Assembly (NCBI GenBank): GCA_937892735.1
Contig: CALBGL010000005.1
Location: 1-7,172, forward strand
Source: an uncultured Clostridia bacterium
GTDB lineage: Bacteria; Bacillota; Clostridia; Lachnospirales; Bianqueaceae
Direction: 5' to 3'
DNA length: 7,172 nt
Shown: piece by piece, positions 1 to 5,492 of the stretch
Numbering within the stretch: position 1 is the first letter of the stretch
Layout of the letters: each line of letters opens with the position of its first letter
Made by a program: the position numbers and the translations under genes
Notes under the pieces: generated by a model
Databases searched by the model: none
What the model was told of the DNA's origin: nothing
The model's input: only the letters and a program-made list of their open reading frames with translations

Positions 1-110
1 TCACGAAGCAACAACGAATGAGGAGAACGAAAGAATACAGGAAATAGAGATATATTATCGATTTATTGGGAAAGTAGACTGATAATGAGGGGTTATATCT
101 TTAACTAAGG
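1..110. mobile_element. End of an integrated serine-recombinase element, junction near 83-113
   Basis: The recombinase stops at 82. From about 111 the sequence is recognisable as the middle of an XRE helix-turn-helix gene: the codons before the ATG at 126 read ETGNA, continuing MPDIDYLL, which is the usual 'kWEtG..mPDi' stretch. The frame carrying this is closed by a TAA at 102-104, and the expected DNA-recognition helix is absent upstream. The host gene therefore resumes somewhere between 83 and 113. The exact crossover dinucleotide cannot be fixed without the other end of the element or an empty site. Confidence 0.5.
2..82 (+). CDS. C-terminal end of a DUF4368-type large serine recombinase (partial, 5' end outside window)
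   Basis: The reading frame is open from the first base and encodes 26 residues, ending at a TGA followed at once by in-frame TAA and TGA. The peptide begins HEATTNEENER and finishes QEIEIYYRFIGKVD. This resembles the end of the DUF4368 domain that closes many Clostridial large serine recombinases of the TnpX/TndX kind, where a 'vHE...kr.Q.IeIyY.fIG' pattern is usual. Such enzymes excise and integrate conjugative or mobilisable elements through a serine-DNA intermediate, and their genes commonly lie at the very end of the element. The catalytic domain lies outside the window, so the family call rests on the tail motif and on the context: the downstream gene is truncated just where an element would end. 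Confidence 0.68.
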   Translation, partial: HEATTNEENERIQEIEIYYRFIGKVD

Positions 111-125
111 GAAACAGGAAATGCG

Positions 126-971
126 ATGCCGGATATTGATTATCTGCTGGAACTTTCTCATTTGTATCGTGTTACGATAAATGAAATGCTAGAGGGCCGC
201 GATTTGCTATTTCAGTTGACAGGGAAAAAGACAGAACCATCTGGAATTGCTTATTTTGTTTCTAAGCAGGAGAGGGAATACAATAGAGAATGGGCTGAAC
301 GGATGCATGTCGAAAACTGGATACGGCAAAATTGGGATTATGTTCGTGGTGGAAATGGATCTATAGATACTCGTATTGTCAGTAAGCAAATTGCAGAATG
401 TGATGGTATTATTTTAGAAATTGGCGTTGGACCTGGAGGGGGATATATGCCCTATGTACTGGGAGAAAATCCGGATGTGACATTGATTATCAGTGATCTT
501 TCTCCAACAGTTGTCAGGGAGTGGAAAGACTTATTAGATCATAGACTTGGTTTACCGAATCTGTATTATGCGGTATTTGATTTTTGTAACATGCCCTTTC
601 AAGATGGCTGTATTGACATGATTGCGGATCGCGGTGGAATAGGAAATTGTGAAGGAGAAAAGCAAGAGGCCTTAAAAGAAGCTTATAGAGTCTTAAAGCC
701 AGGAGGGAAACTGATTACTACAACAGGATTTGTAACAAAAGATACGCTTGCAGAACTTCCGGAAATGGCACAAAAAGTTTTAGGGGAGAAACGGCCTGAT
801 ATTTTTGAAGACTTGTATGAGGAAACGGTATTAGCAGGCTTTAGTAAGATTGACAGCATGATTACTGGGTATTGGTATACAGATGATGATGAAAGTATGA
901 TCGCAGATTTGGCAAAATCTTTAGGAGTCAACTTGAAATTCACAAGCTATGTTAGATTTTGCGAAAAGTAG
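126..971 (+). CDS. SAM-dependent methyltransferase, truncated XRE-HTH/methyltransferase protein
   Basis: The 281-residue product is a class I methyltransferase. Motif I is LEIGVGPGGG (residues 97-106), the acidic ribose-binding residue is D124 in IISD, a motif-IV-like region is DMIADRGG (164-171), and EAYRVLKPGGKLI (185-197) is the typical post-motif strand. Residues 1-26 (PDIDYLLELSHLYRVTINEM and following) match the last helices of an XRE/HTH_3 domain, and five in-frame codons before the ATG (ETGNA) extend that match. The ancestral protein was therefore probably an HTH regulator fused to a methyltransferase that has lost its DNA-recognition helices to an element insertion. ATG 126 is the first usable start, with AGGA at 116-119 six bases upstream. 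The catalytic domain looks intact; the substrate is unknown. It converges on the next gene across a 13-bp gap. Confidence 0.8.
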   Translation: MPDIDYLLELSHLYRVTINEMLEGRDLLFQLTGKKTEPSGIAYFVSKQEREYNREWAERMHVENWIRQNWDYVRGGNGSIDTRIVSKQIAECDGIILEIGVGPGGGYMPYVLGENPDVTLIISDLSPTVVREWKDLLDHRLGLPNLYYAVFDFCNMPFQDGCIDMIADRGGIGNCEGEKQEALKEAYRVLKPGGKLITTTGFVTKDTLAELPEMAQKVLGEKRPDIFEDLYEETVLAGFSKIDSMITGYWYTDDDESMIADLAKSLGVNLKFTSYVRFCEK

Positions 972-984
972 AGTGAAGAGAATC

Positions 985-1761
985 TCATTCTTTCTTTCCA
1001 AGATTAAAGACCCAATGTTGGTTAAAATATATTTCATTGTCTACAAGATAAGGAGAAAATCCTGTTGCATACTTTTTATCCAGATGATCTTTCATAAGTT
1101 TACGAATCTCTATACGAGATGCTTCCGGTGTTTTTGTTAATTCCATCCAGGATTCAAGGGAAACCGCCAGATCCGTTTGCTTCTGATATGACAGTGTCAA
1201 TTGGTTCCGAATATATAAATCGCGCATTTCGGAAAGTGTGAGATCGCGCACATGGGAGGCATCCCGAAGGCGTTCGATACGATCTACTTTGTCTCGAAGG
1301 GATTCATCATTCATTGTCATATCAATCATGATTAGCTTGCCGCCAGGTTTCAGCACACGCGCCATTTCAGAAAAACAGGCCGCTACATTCGTAAAATGAT
1401 GAAAGGCGAGTCGGGAAATCACAATATCAAACGAGCAATCCAGAAAAGGAAGGTCTTCGGCATATCCTTTTACAAACGTGATGTTGCGGATCTTGTGATT
1501 CTCGCTTTCCTGTTTTCCGACTTCCAACATAGCAGGAGTGGCATCCAGACAGACAACATGACCTGCATGGGGAGCAAGGCTGCGACCGCATATGCAGGTT
1601 CCAGCAGCGACGTCAAGGACGCTATCGGTTTTTTCAGGAGCAGTTTTGCGAATCGTATCCTCTAAATATTCCTGCTTTGTAAAATGAAGCTTTGCAGAAT
1701 CGAAATGCGGGGCTTGCGTCTTGAAGGAGAGTTGGAGTGCTTCTAAGTTTGTGGGTTTCAT
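985..1761 (-). CDS. Class I SAM-dependent methyltransferase (Methyltransf_11, UbiE-like)
   Basis: The 258-residue product has the order expected of small-molecule methyltransferases: motif I VLDVAAGTCICG (residues 48-59), the acidic residue D73 in VVCLDATPAML, AEDLPF (101-106), ISRLAFHHF (115-123, a UbiE-like motif IV region) and VLKPGGKLIMID (136-147). The usual Gly in the seventh place of DVAAGTG is Cys here (C56); the surrounding motif is intact, so it is probably active. The C-terminal 100 residues are helical and charged with no recognised motif and may bind the substrate, which I cannot name. The start is supported by AAAGGA (1770-1775, read on the minus strand) about 8 bases upstream. 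It is monocistronic and divergent from the T-box operon, and shows no sequence relationship to the other methyltransferase beyond the shared fold. Confidence 0.85.
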   Translation of the reverse strand: MKPTNLEALQLSFKTQAPHFDSAKLHFTKQEYLEDTIRKTAPEKTDSVLDVAAGTCICGRSLAPHAGHVVCLDATPAMLEVGKQESENHKIRNITFVKGYAEDLPFLDCSFDIVISRLAFHHFTNVAACFSEMARVLKPGGKLIMIDMTMNDESLRDKVDRIERLRDASHVRDLTLSEMRDLYIRNQLTLSYQKQTDLAVSLESWMELTKTPEASRIEIRKLMKDHLDKKYATGFSPYLVDNEIYFNQHWVFNLGKKE

Positions 1762-1789
1762 AGTGGGAGTCCTTTCGTAGAATAGAGAC

Positions 1790-1816
1790 CCATAGTTTCC
1801 TGTACGGAGACTATGG
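1790..1816. promoter_or_regulatory. 27-bp palindrome in the methyltransferase 5' leader (operator or mRNA hairpin)
   Basis: Two 11-base arms, CCATAGTTTCC (1790-1800) and GGAGACTATGG (1806-1816), are complementary at 10 of 11 positions around a 5-base centre TGTAC. The palindrome lies just after the predicted start of minus-strand transcription and about 30-55 bases upstream of the start codon. It could be a repressor operator or a 5' stabilising stem-loop. Its symmetry and size recall MerR/TetR-type sites, but it lies downstream of the -10 rather than in the -35/-10 spacer, which argues against a classic MerR arrangement. Confidence 0.5.
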
Positions 1817-1827
1817 AATATGTCATG

Positions 1828-1856
1828 ATTATATCACATATTTTGAATGCATTCTA
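1828..1856 (-). promoter_or_regulatory. Probable sigma-A promoter of the 985-1761 methyltransferase
   Basis: Read on the minus strand there is a perfect TATAAT at 1833-1828. The hexamer 17 bases upstream is TAGAAT (1856-1851), a poor -35, so the promoter may depend on an activator. Predicted transcription starts near 1821, just upstream of the palindrome at 1790-1816. Confidence 0.5.
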
Positions 1857-1943
1857 GGCGGAATCTTTATTTTCTTCGGAGAGCGCTTGGTTTTTTGCGA
1901 AAAATCGAAAAAAAACATGCGGAATCTTTTTATGACAAAAATA

Positions 1944-1972
1944 TTGACATTTCATTCGGAGAGTGCTACAAT
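1944..1972 (+). promoter_or_regulatory. Sigma-A promoter of the T-box operon
   Basis: A consensus -35 TTGACA (1944-1949), a 17-base spacer and TACAAT (1967-1972) make this the strongest promoter in the window. Transcription should begin near 1979, directly at the base of T-box stem I. This fits constitutive initiation with control exerted by attenuation. Confidence 0.85.
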
Positions 1973-1978
1973 CAGAAC

Positions 1979-2250
1979 AAACCAGAGAAGAAGAGGAAGT
2001 AGCTTCAGTACACACGTTTCAGAGAGCCGCGGATGGTGGGAGCGCGGTAGGATGTGGCTGATGTGAATGGGCTTTGGAGGGCAAGTTGAAAGTAGCAGTA
2101 GACGAGCCGGAGAACGGACTCCGTTATCAAAGAAAGCATATGATGGTATGCATGAGAGGATGCGTTTTAACGTATCAAGCCGGGTGGCACCGCAGGAGTA
2201 TCGGATGACTCTTGTCCCTGCAATACATTGTGAGGGACAAGAGTTTTTTT
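1979..2250 (+). promoter_or_regulatory. T-box riboswitch, predicted specifier UGG (tryptophan)
   Basis: The leader contains the hallmark T-box sequence GGGTGGCACCGC (2182-2193) followed by a terminator. Stem I closes with CCAGAG (1982-1987) against CTTTGG (2072-2077). The loop-E strand AGTA (1998-2001) faces GAA (2065-2067), and the helix above pairs 2002-2014 with 2053-2064 (one U-U mismatch, one bulged A, two G-U pairs). The apical stem CCGCG (2027-2031)/CGCGG (2043-2047) carries the GGTGGGAG-type loop. In T-boxes the specifier triplet follows the GAA and is followed by a purine: here TGG (2068-2070), then G. The antiterminator bulge is TGGC (2185-2188); its C would pair with a G73 discriminator, as tRNA-Trp has. 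Two independent positions thus agree on Trp. Uncharged tRNA-Trp should favour readthrough into the dehydrogenase and transporter genes. Confidence 0.9.
2208..2250 (+). terminator. Intrinsic terminator of the T-box leader
   Basis: A perfect 12-bp stem, ACTCTTGTCCCT (2208-2219) and AGGGACAAGAGT (2233-2244), encloses a 13-base loop and runs into a T tract ending at 2250. It lies just after the T-box and 36 bases before the first start codon, so it is the OFF state of the switch. Confidence 0.93.
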
Positions 2251-2286
2251 GTTGTCCCGTATAGAAGCGATGAAAGGAGAACTACG

Positions 2287-3396
2287 ATGAAACTGCAAAA
2301 TTATGAGGTACACCTTCCTAATTATTCCATAGGAGACCAAATTTATGATAAAATCGGTCCGGTATGCGAGTCGTATGGCAGAACGGTCTTAGTGATTGGG
2401 GGCAAGAAAGCGCTTGCGGCAGCCTATGAAAAGATTGCAAGATATGTGAAACAGACCAGGCTGGAGATAATCGGTCAGGTGATTTACGGCGAAAACTGCA
2501 CCTATGCAACGGTGGAAAAACTTCGTCAGATGCCAGTTTATCAGCAGGCAGACATGGTTTTTGGCATCGGGGGCGGTAAGGCGCTGGATACGGTAAAATG
2601 TCTTTGTATCACGGATGACAAACCGGTTTTTGCATTTCCAACGATTGCTTCCAATTGTGCGGCTTGCACCTCTGTCTCGATTATGTATCATGAGGACGGT
2701 ACGTTCCTGAAGCCACACTTCTTTGTAAGGCCAGTAATGCACGCCTTTATTGACACGGAAATCATTGCAAAAGCGCCCAGTCAATACATGTGGGCTGGGA
2801 TTGGCGATACGTATGCCAAGTATTATGAAGCGACCATATCATCCAGGGAGGAACGTCTGGAACATTTTACCGCGCTGGGAGTTGCTGTCAGCAGGATGTG
2901 CTGTGATCCGCTGCTGGAGTATGGTCCGAAGGCGTACGAAGACCATAAGAAGGGACTATGTACTTACGATGTGGAACAGGTCGTGTTAGCTATCATTGTC
3001 ACGACAGGGATCGCTTCTATTTTCTTGACGAAGGATTACACACCGGATTACAACAGCGGACTGGCGCATGCCATTTTTTACGCCATGACTTCCTATCCTG
3101 TCATCGAAGAAAAGCATCTTCATGGAGAGGTTGTCGGATTTGGGGTTCTATTGGCCCTTCTGGTAGATCAACAGGAAGAGGAGTTTGAAAAGATCTATCG
3201 TCTTAACCGAGCGATTGGGCTGCCTACGTCCCTAGAGGATATAGAGATAACGCGAGAGCAGTGGGAAGAATGCATAGAGCGCATTCCGACCATGTCGGAT
3301 GTGGCGCATTATCCATACCGGGTGACAAAAACGATGCTAGAGAACGCAATGAAACAGTTAAGAGAAAGGGTGGAAAGGGATCATGAAAAGGAATAA
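2287..3396 (+). CDS. Iron/zinc-dependent dehydrogenase, GldA/HcxA-like, Trp-T-box controlled
   Basis: The 369-residue product belongs to the glycerol-dehydrogenase branch of the group III metal-dependent alcohol dehydrogenases. The nucleotide-binding motif is FGIGGGKALD (residues 92-101), followed by FPTIASNCAACTSVS (117-131), which matches the GldA 'PTIAStDAPcSalSv' stretch. The expected metal ligands are all present: D174 (GIGD), H261 (SGLAHAI) and H279 (HLHGE). The family length is usually 360-370. Start ATG 2287 has AAAGGAGA (2273-2280) six bases upstream; an in-frame ATG at 2212 lies inside the terminator stem and is unlikely. GldA uses glycerol, but relatives such as E. coli HcxA reduce 2-oxo acids. 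With Trp-T-box control, a substrate such as indolepyruvate or another tryptophan-derived carbonyl is a reasonable inference, not something the sequence proves. It overlaps the transporter gene by 14 bp. Confidence 0.88.
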   Translation: MKLQNYEVHLPNYSIGDQIYDKIGPVCESYGRTVLVIGGKKALAAAYEKIARYVKQTRLEIIGQVIYGENCTYATVEKLRQMPVYQQADMVFGIGGGKALDTVKCLCITDDKPVFAFPTIASNCAACTSVSIMYHEDGTFLKPHFFVRPVMHAFIDTEIIAKAPSQYMWAGIGDTYAKYYEATISSREERLEHFTALGVAVSRMCCDPLLEYGPKAYEDHKKGLCTYDVEQVVLAIIVTTGIASIFLTKDYTPDYNSGLAHAIFYAMTSYPVIEEKHLHGEVVGFGVLLALLVDQQEEEFEKIYRLNRAIGLPTSLEDIEITREQWEECIERIPTMSDVAHYPYRVTKTMLENAMKQLRERVERDHEKE

Positions 3397-4507
3397 AACG
3401 GGAGCGATTATTCTGGGGGTATCCTTTGTATGGTTTACGACGCACTTTGGAGGCGGATTTGCATCGGGCGCGCAAATCTACAGTTATTTCACCCAATACG
3501 GTATTGGATGCCTTTTTATGCCGATTCTCGCAATGGCGTACAATGCTGTATTTTTTGCCTATAGTCTGCGGTTTGCAAGAAAACACGAGGTATATGACTA
3601 TCGTTCTTACAATAATGCCTTCTATGGTCGATTCGCTCCTGTGTTTTCAAACCTGTTCGAAGTATTATATCTTTGCGTGATGTGTGTGGCGCCTGCGGTC
3701 GCCTTTGCAACGGGAGGCGCCACACTGAGCGAATTGACGGGACTGCCGTATCTGGTGTGTACGCTCCTGATTGGTGTCTTTATTTTCGTCGTAGCGATTT
3801 TTGGAACCGACATGGTACGGAAAGTCTCCTCTGTGCTTTCTATCTGCATTATCGCAGGGCTCCTGGTGGTATATATCCCTAATATCATCTCGAACTTTTC
3901 GGGCATCACAGAGGCAGCGACTCGTATGATAGATACAGAATTTTCCTTGGGAGACGCCTTGTATTCGGCTTTCCTATATGGGACATTTCAGTTGTCTAAT
4001 ATTGCCGTATTTGTTCAGCACGCGAAGTCTTTTGAGAAACCCAAGGATGCGGTGAAAAGCATGGGTCTTGGGTTTATCATAAATTCACTAATCATGCTGA
4101 TGGTTGTTCTGGGGCTGATGACGGTCTATACCCATCCGGATGCGGCGGGACAGAGTGTTCCGACCTTGTTTATGGTACAAAATGGAGTTGGGTCTACTTT
4201 TATGACGCCGCTTATTTCGATTCTGATTATCTTAGGCGCTGTGTCTACCGCGGTCAATATGGTAGCGGCTATGGTGAAACGTGTATGCGGGGAAATGCCG
4301 GTTAGAAAAACAAGATTTCAGGTGTCGCGCAAAGAAGTCATCACAGCCATTATATGCTGTCTGATCGATTTTGGTATCGCGCAGTTTGGTCTGCTGACGC
4401 TTGTACAGCAGGCATATAGTGCTATTGCTTACCTGGCTATTCCTGTGATTTTGATTCCTTATATCATTCATATGATTGTCACCAGGTTCGATACGAAGCA
4501 GGCATAA
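3383..4507 (+). CDS. YkvI-like integral membrane transporter (APC-superfamily type)
   Basis: The 374-residue product is very hydrophobic, with about ten membrane segments (roughly 7-30, 40-62, 90-112, 120-140, 147-169, 192-212, 228-248, 272-296, 316-338 and 342-366). The N-terminal helix contains FGGGFASGAQ (22-31), a Gly-rich unwound segment like that of amino-acid/sodium symporters, and resembles the YkvI family, whose substrates are largely unassigned. The start is ATG 3383, with GGAAAGGG (3372-3379) before it; overlap with the dehydrogenase stop implies translational coupling and a shared role. The T-box implies that expression rises when tryptophan is short, so uptake of tryptophan or a convertible indole compound is the leading inference; export of a product is also possible. 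No clear terminator follows. Confidence 0.82.
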   Translation: MKRNKTGAIILGVSFVWFTTHFGGGFASGAQIYSYFTQYGIGCLFMPILAMAYNAVFFAYSLRFARKHEVYDYRSYNNAFYGRFAPVFSNLFEVLYLCVMCVAPAVAFATGGATLSELTGLPYLVCTLLIGVFIFVVAIFGTDMVRKVSSVLSICIIAGLLVVYIPNIISNFSGITEAATRMIDTEFSLGDALYSAFLYGTFQLSNIAVFVQHAKSFEKPKDAVKSMGLGFIINSLIMLMVVLGLMTVYTHPDAAGQSVPTLFMVQNGVGSTFMTPLISILIILGAVSTAVNMVAAMVKRVCGEMPVRKTRFQVSRKEVITAIICCLIDFGIAQFGLLTLVQQAYSAIAYLAIPVILIPYIIHMIVTRFDTKQA

Positions 4508-4542
4508 GAGACTTTCGTGCGGCGATCTGGACTCATTAAAAA

Positions 4543-4586
4543 GATTTCTGAAATCACTTGACCGGTAGTTACTATCGCAGTATACA
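4543..4586 (+). promoter_or_regulatory. Orphaned promoter with adjacent palindrome upstream of the hydrolase remnant
   Basis: TTGACC (4558-4563), a 17-base spacer and TATACA (4581-4586) form a good sigma-A promoter. A 13-base palindrome, GATTTC-T-GAAATC (4543-4555), sits two bases before the -35 and could be an operator. The gene it served is now broken. Confidence 0.5.
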
Positions 4587-4621
4587 ATCAATAGATATCA
4601 CGGATAGGGGAGGTCTTTAGG

Positions 4622-4826
4622 ATGAAACGAGGAAGATGGGCTGGTATGGAGCATTCATCAGGAATAGGTACCGATTTCCTATTCGGAACAAGCCGCTGCG
4701 GTGTATGATTCAGCGGAGTATTATGTAATAGACGGGGCAGGCCATGGATTTCATGGGACTGCCTTTGAAGAAGCGAAGGATTATATTTTTCGTTATTTAC
4801 AGGAAATGGATATTTTACAGTCATAG
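4622..4826 (+). pseudogene. Remnant of an alpha/beta hydrolase gene
   Basis: From 4668 to the stop at 4824-4826 the frame encodes VPISYSEQAAAVYDSAEYYV and then IDGAGHGFHGTAFEEAKDYI, typical of the C-terminal end of Clostridial alpha/beta hydrolases; the His in GAGHGF is where the catalytic histidine sits in that family. A stop (TAG 4665-4667) closes this frame immediately upstream. In another frame, ATG 4622, preceded by GGGGAGG (4607-4613), begins a short peptide ending HSSGI, which would join to VPISYS if one G near 4667 were removed. The domain carrying the nucleophile serine is missing. The gene thus kept its promoter, start and tail but lost most of the body to an internal deletion and also carries a frameshift. 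An intact relative should be about 250 residues. The convergent HxlR gene is also broken. Confidence 0.72.
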
Positions 4827-4831
4827 AAGAA

Positions 4832-4866
4832 CAGCCTTGCAGTTCTCAATAGAGATTGCAAGGCTG
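4832..4866. terminator. Hairpin between the convergent pseudogenes, possibly bidirectional terminator
   Basis: Perfect 10-base arms CAGCCTTGCA (4832-4841) and TGCAAGGCTG (4857-4866) flank a 15-base loop that itself contains TCTC/GAGA pairing. It lies 6 bases after the hydrolase stop and 14 bases beyond the HxlR stop. The T tracts are short (TTTT at 4873-4876 on the plus side), so termination is likely but not textbook. Confidence 0.65.
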
Positions 4867-4879
4867 CATGCATTTTGAA

Positions 4880-5213
4880 TCATTCCATCAGCGATTTATA
4901 TTCTTCTCCCCAATGTGACATGGCATCCAATATGGACTTCAAACTTTTTCCTAATTCTGTCAGGGAATATTCCACTCTTGGCGGAACTTCTGGATACACA
5001 GTGCGTGTTAGAAGACCACTATGTTCCATATCGCGAAGTTGAGCAGTCAATACCTTTTGAGACACATTTCCGATCGACTTTTTTAATTCTCCAAATCGTT
5101 TAGGGCCGGGGCAGGTCACGTAATATTAAGACTTTCCATGTATCTCCGATCAGAGTCAATGTGGTTTCTACGGGATAAGCCGGTAATTCTTTTTTGGTTG
5201 TTTGTGTTGTCAT
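4880..5213 (-). pseudogene. HxlR-family winged-helix regulator broken by a frameshift
   Basis: Two frames together give a full HxlR protein of about 110 residues. The first, from ATG 5213, reads MTTQTTKKELPAYPVETTLT, then LIGDTWKVLILRDL, and ends after 37 codons at a TAA (5102-5100). The second, 5119-4880, carries PGPKRFGELKKSIGNVSQKV, the helix LTAQLRDMEHSGLL, EVPPRVEYSLTELGKSL and the WGEEY end. The break is at the C4 run 5111-5108 on the minus strand; an extra base, or two lost bases, explains it. Relatives usually have one more residue in RDL-x-PG, which favours a two-base loss. The 5' start is supported by GGGAG upstream. HxlR proteins are small dimeric regulators, often of redox or aldehyde stress genes next to them; the broken hydrolase nearby may have been its target. 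A sequencing error in the homopolymer cannot be excluded. Confidence 0.85.
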
Positions 5214-5262
5214 AACATTGTCTCCCTATTCGATTTCTTCTTCAAAACTACAATATAGGGTT

Positions 5263-5291
5263 AGTATAATATGGCGGCTGAATAAAGTCAA
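5263..5291 (-). promoter_or_regulatory. Promoter of the hxlR-type gene
   Basis: On the minus strand TTGACT (5291-5286), a 17-base spacer and TATACT (5268-5263) form a near-consensus promoter. The imperfect palindrome CTACAATATAG (5248-5258) overlies the expected start and could be an autoregulatory site. The promoter is intact although the gene is frameshifted. Confidence 0.72.
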
Positions 5292-5337
5292 GAAAGGATT
5301 TGCCAGGAACGAGGTTTACGTTCTCACAAGTATAAAA

Positions 5338-5364
5338 GTAAACTAAATAAAAAAATATGTTTAC
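5338..5364. promoter_or_regulatory. Probable BirA (biotin repressor) operator
   Basis: Inverted half-sites GTAAAC (5338-5343) and GTTTAC (5359-5364) are separated by a 15-base A/T-only spacer; the right half extends to GTTTACAA. This matches the general form of bacterial BirA sites (TTGTAAAC and GTTTACAA half-sites, or GTTAAC variants in bacilli, around a 14-16 base spacer). The right half overlaps the -35 box of the promoter for DUF1284-bioY, so biotin-loaded BirA would block RNA polymerase. The presence of bioY downstream independently supports the assignment. A third GTTTAC copy lies at 5314-5319. Confidence 0.72.
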
Positions 5365-5388
5365 AATCGGGCGGCGGGATGATATAAT
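5360..5388 (+). promoter_or_regulatory. Promoter of the DUF1284-bioY operon
   Basis: TTTACA (5360-5365), a 17-base spacer and a perfect TATAAT (5383-5388). The expected start is near 5395, leaving a leader of about 100 bases before the first gene. The -35 lies inside the right BirA half-site. Confidence 0.82.
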
Positions 5389-5492
5389 AGGTATGGCTTA
5401 TAGTGATTCTATATTACAGAGATGGAGCCATGAAGGTAGAATGCGATCGCGCAGTCTGTTCCTTCAAAATTCGAGATAGGAGCGAGTAGAAA

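Noticed and set aside
977..993. Shared terminator between the two convergent methyltransferases.
   Set aside because: Only about 7 weak pairs around a 3-base loop with an interrupted T run; too poor to call.
2062..2064. Reading the T-box specifier as AUG (Met), or as GAU (Asp) at 2060-2062, from the GATG before TGAA.
   Set aside because: In the folded stem I these bases pair in the helix above loop E. The specifier follows the GAA, giving UGG, and the C in the antiterminator bulge fits tRNA-Trp (G73) but not tRNA-Met (A73).
2212..2286. N-terminal extension of the dehydrogenase from ATG 2212.
   Set aside because: It lies inside the terminator stem, has no ribosome binding site and encodes residues with no family match; ATG 2287 has a good Shine-Dalgarno.
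3224..3586. Minus-strand and other-frame open frames across the dehydrogenase and transporter genes.
   Set aside because: They are shadows of strongly supported genes, with no ribosome binding sites or recognisable domains.
5307..5323. Short inverted repeat GAACG/CGTTC around a GTTTAC copy.
   Set aside because: Five-base arms are expected by chance in this length; the single GTTTAC has no partner at BirA spacing other than the operator already called.
5430..5489. A 19-codon open frame in the DUF1284 leader with a weak GGAG upstream.
   Set aside because: Possible leader peptide, but there is no run of diagnostic codons, no attenuator hairpin and no family match; control is better explained by the BirA-type operator.
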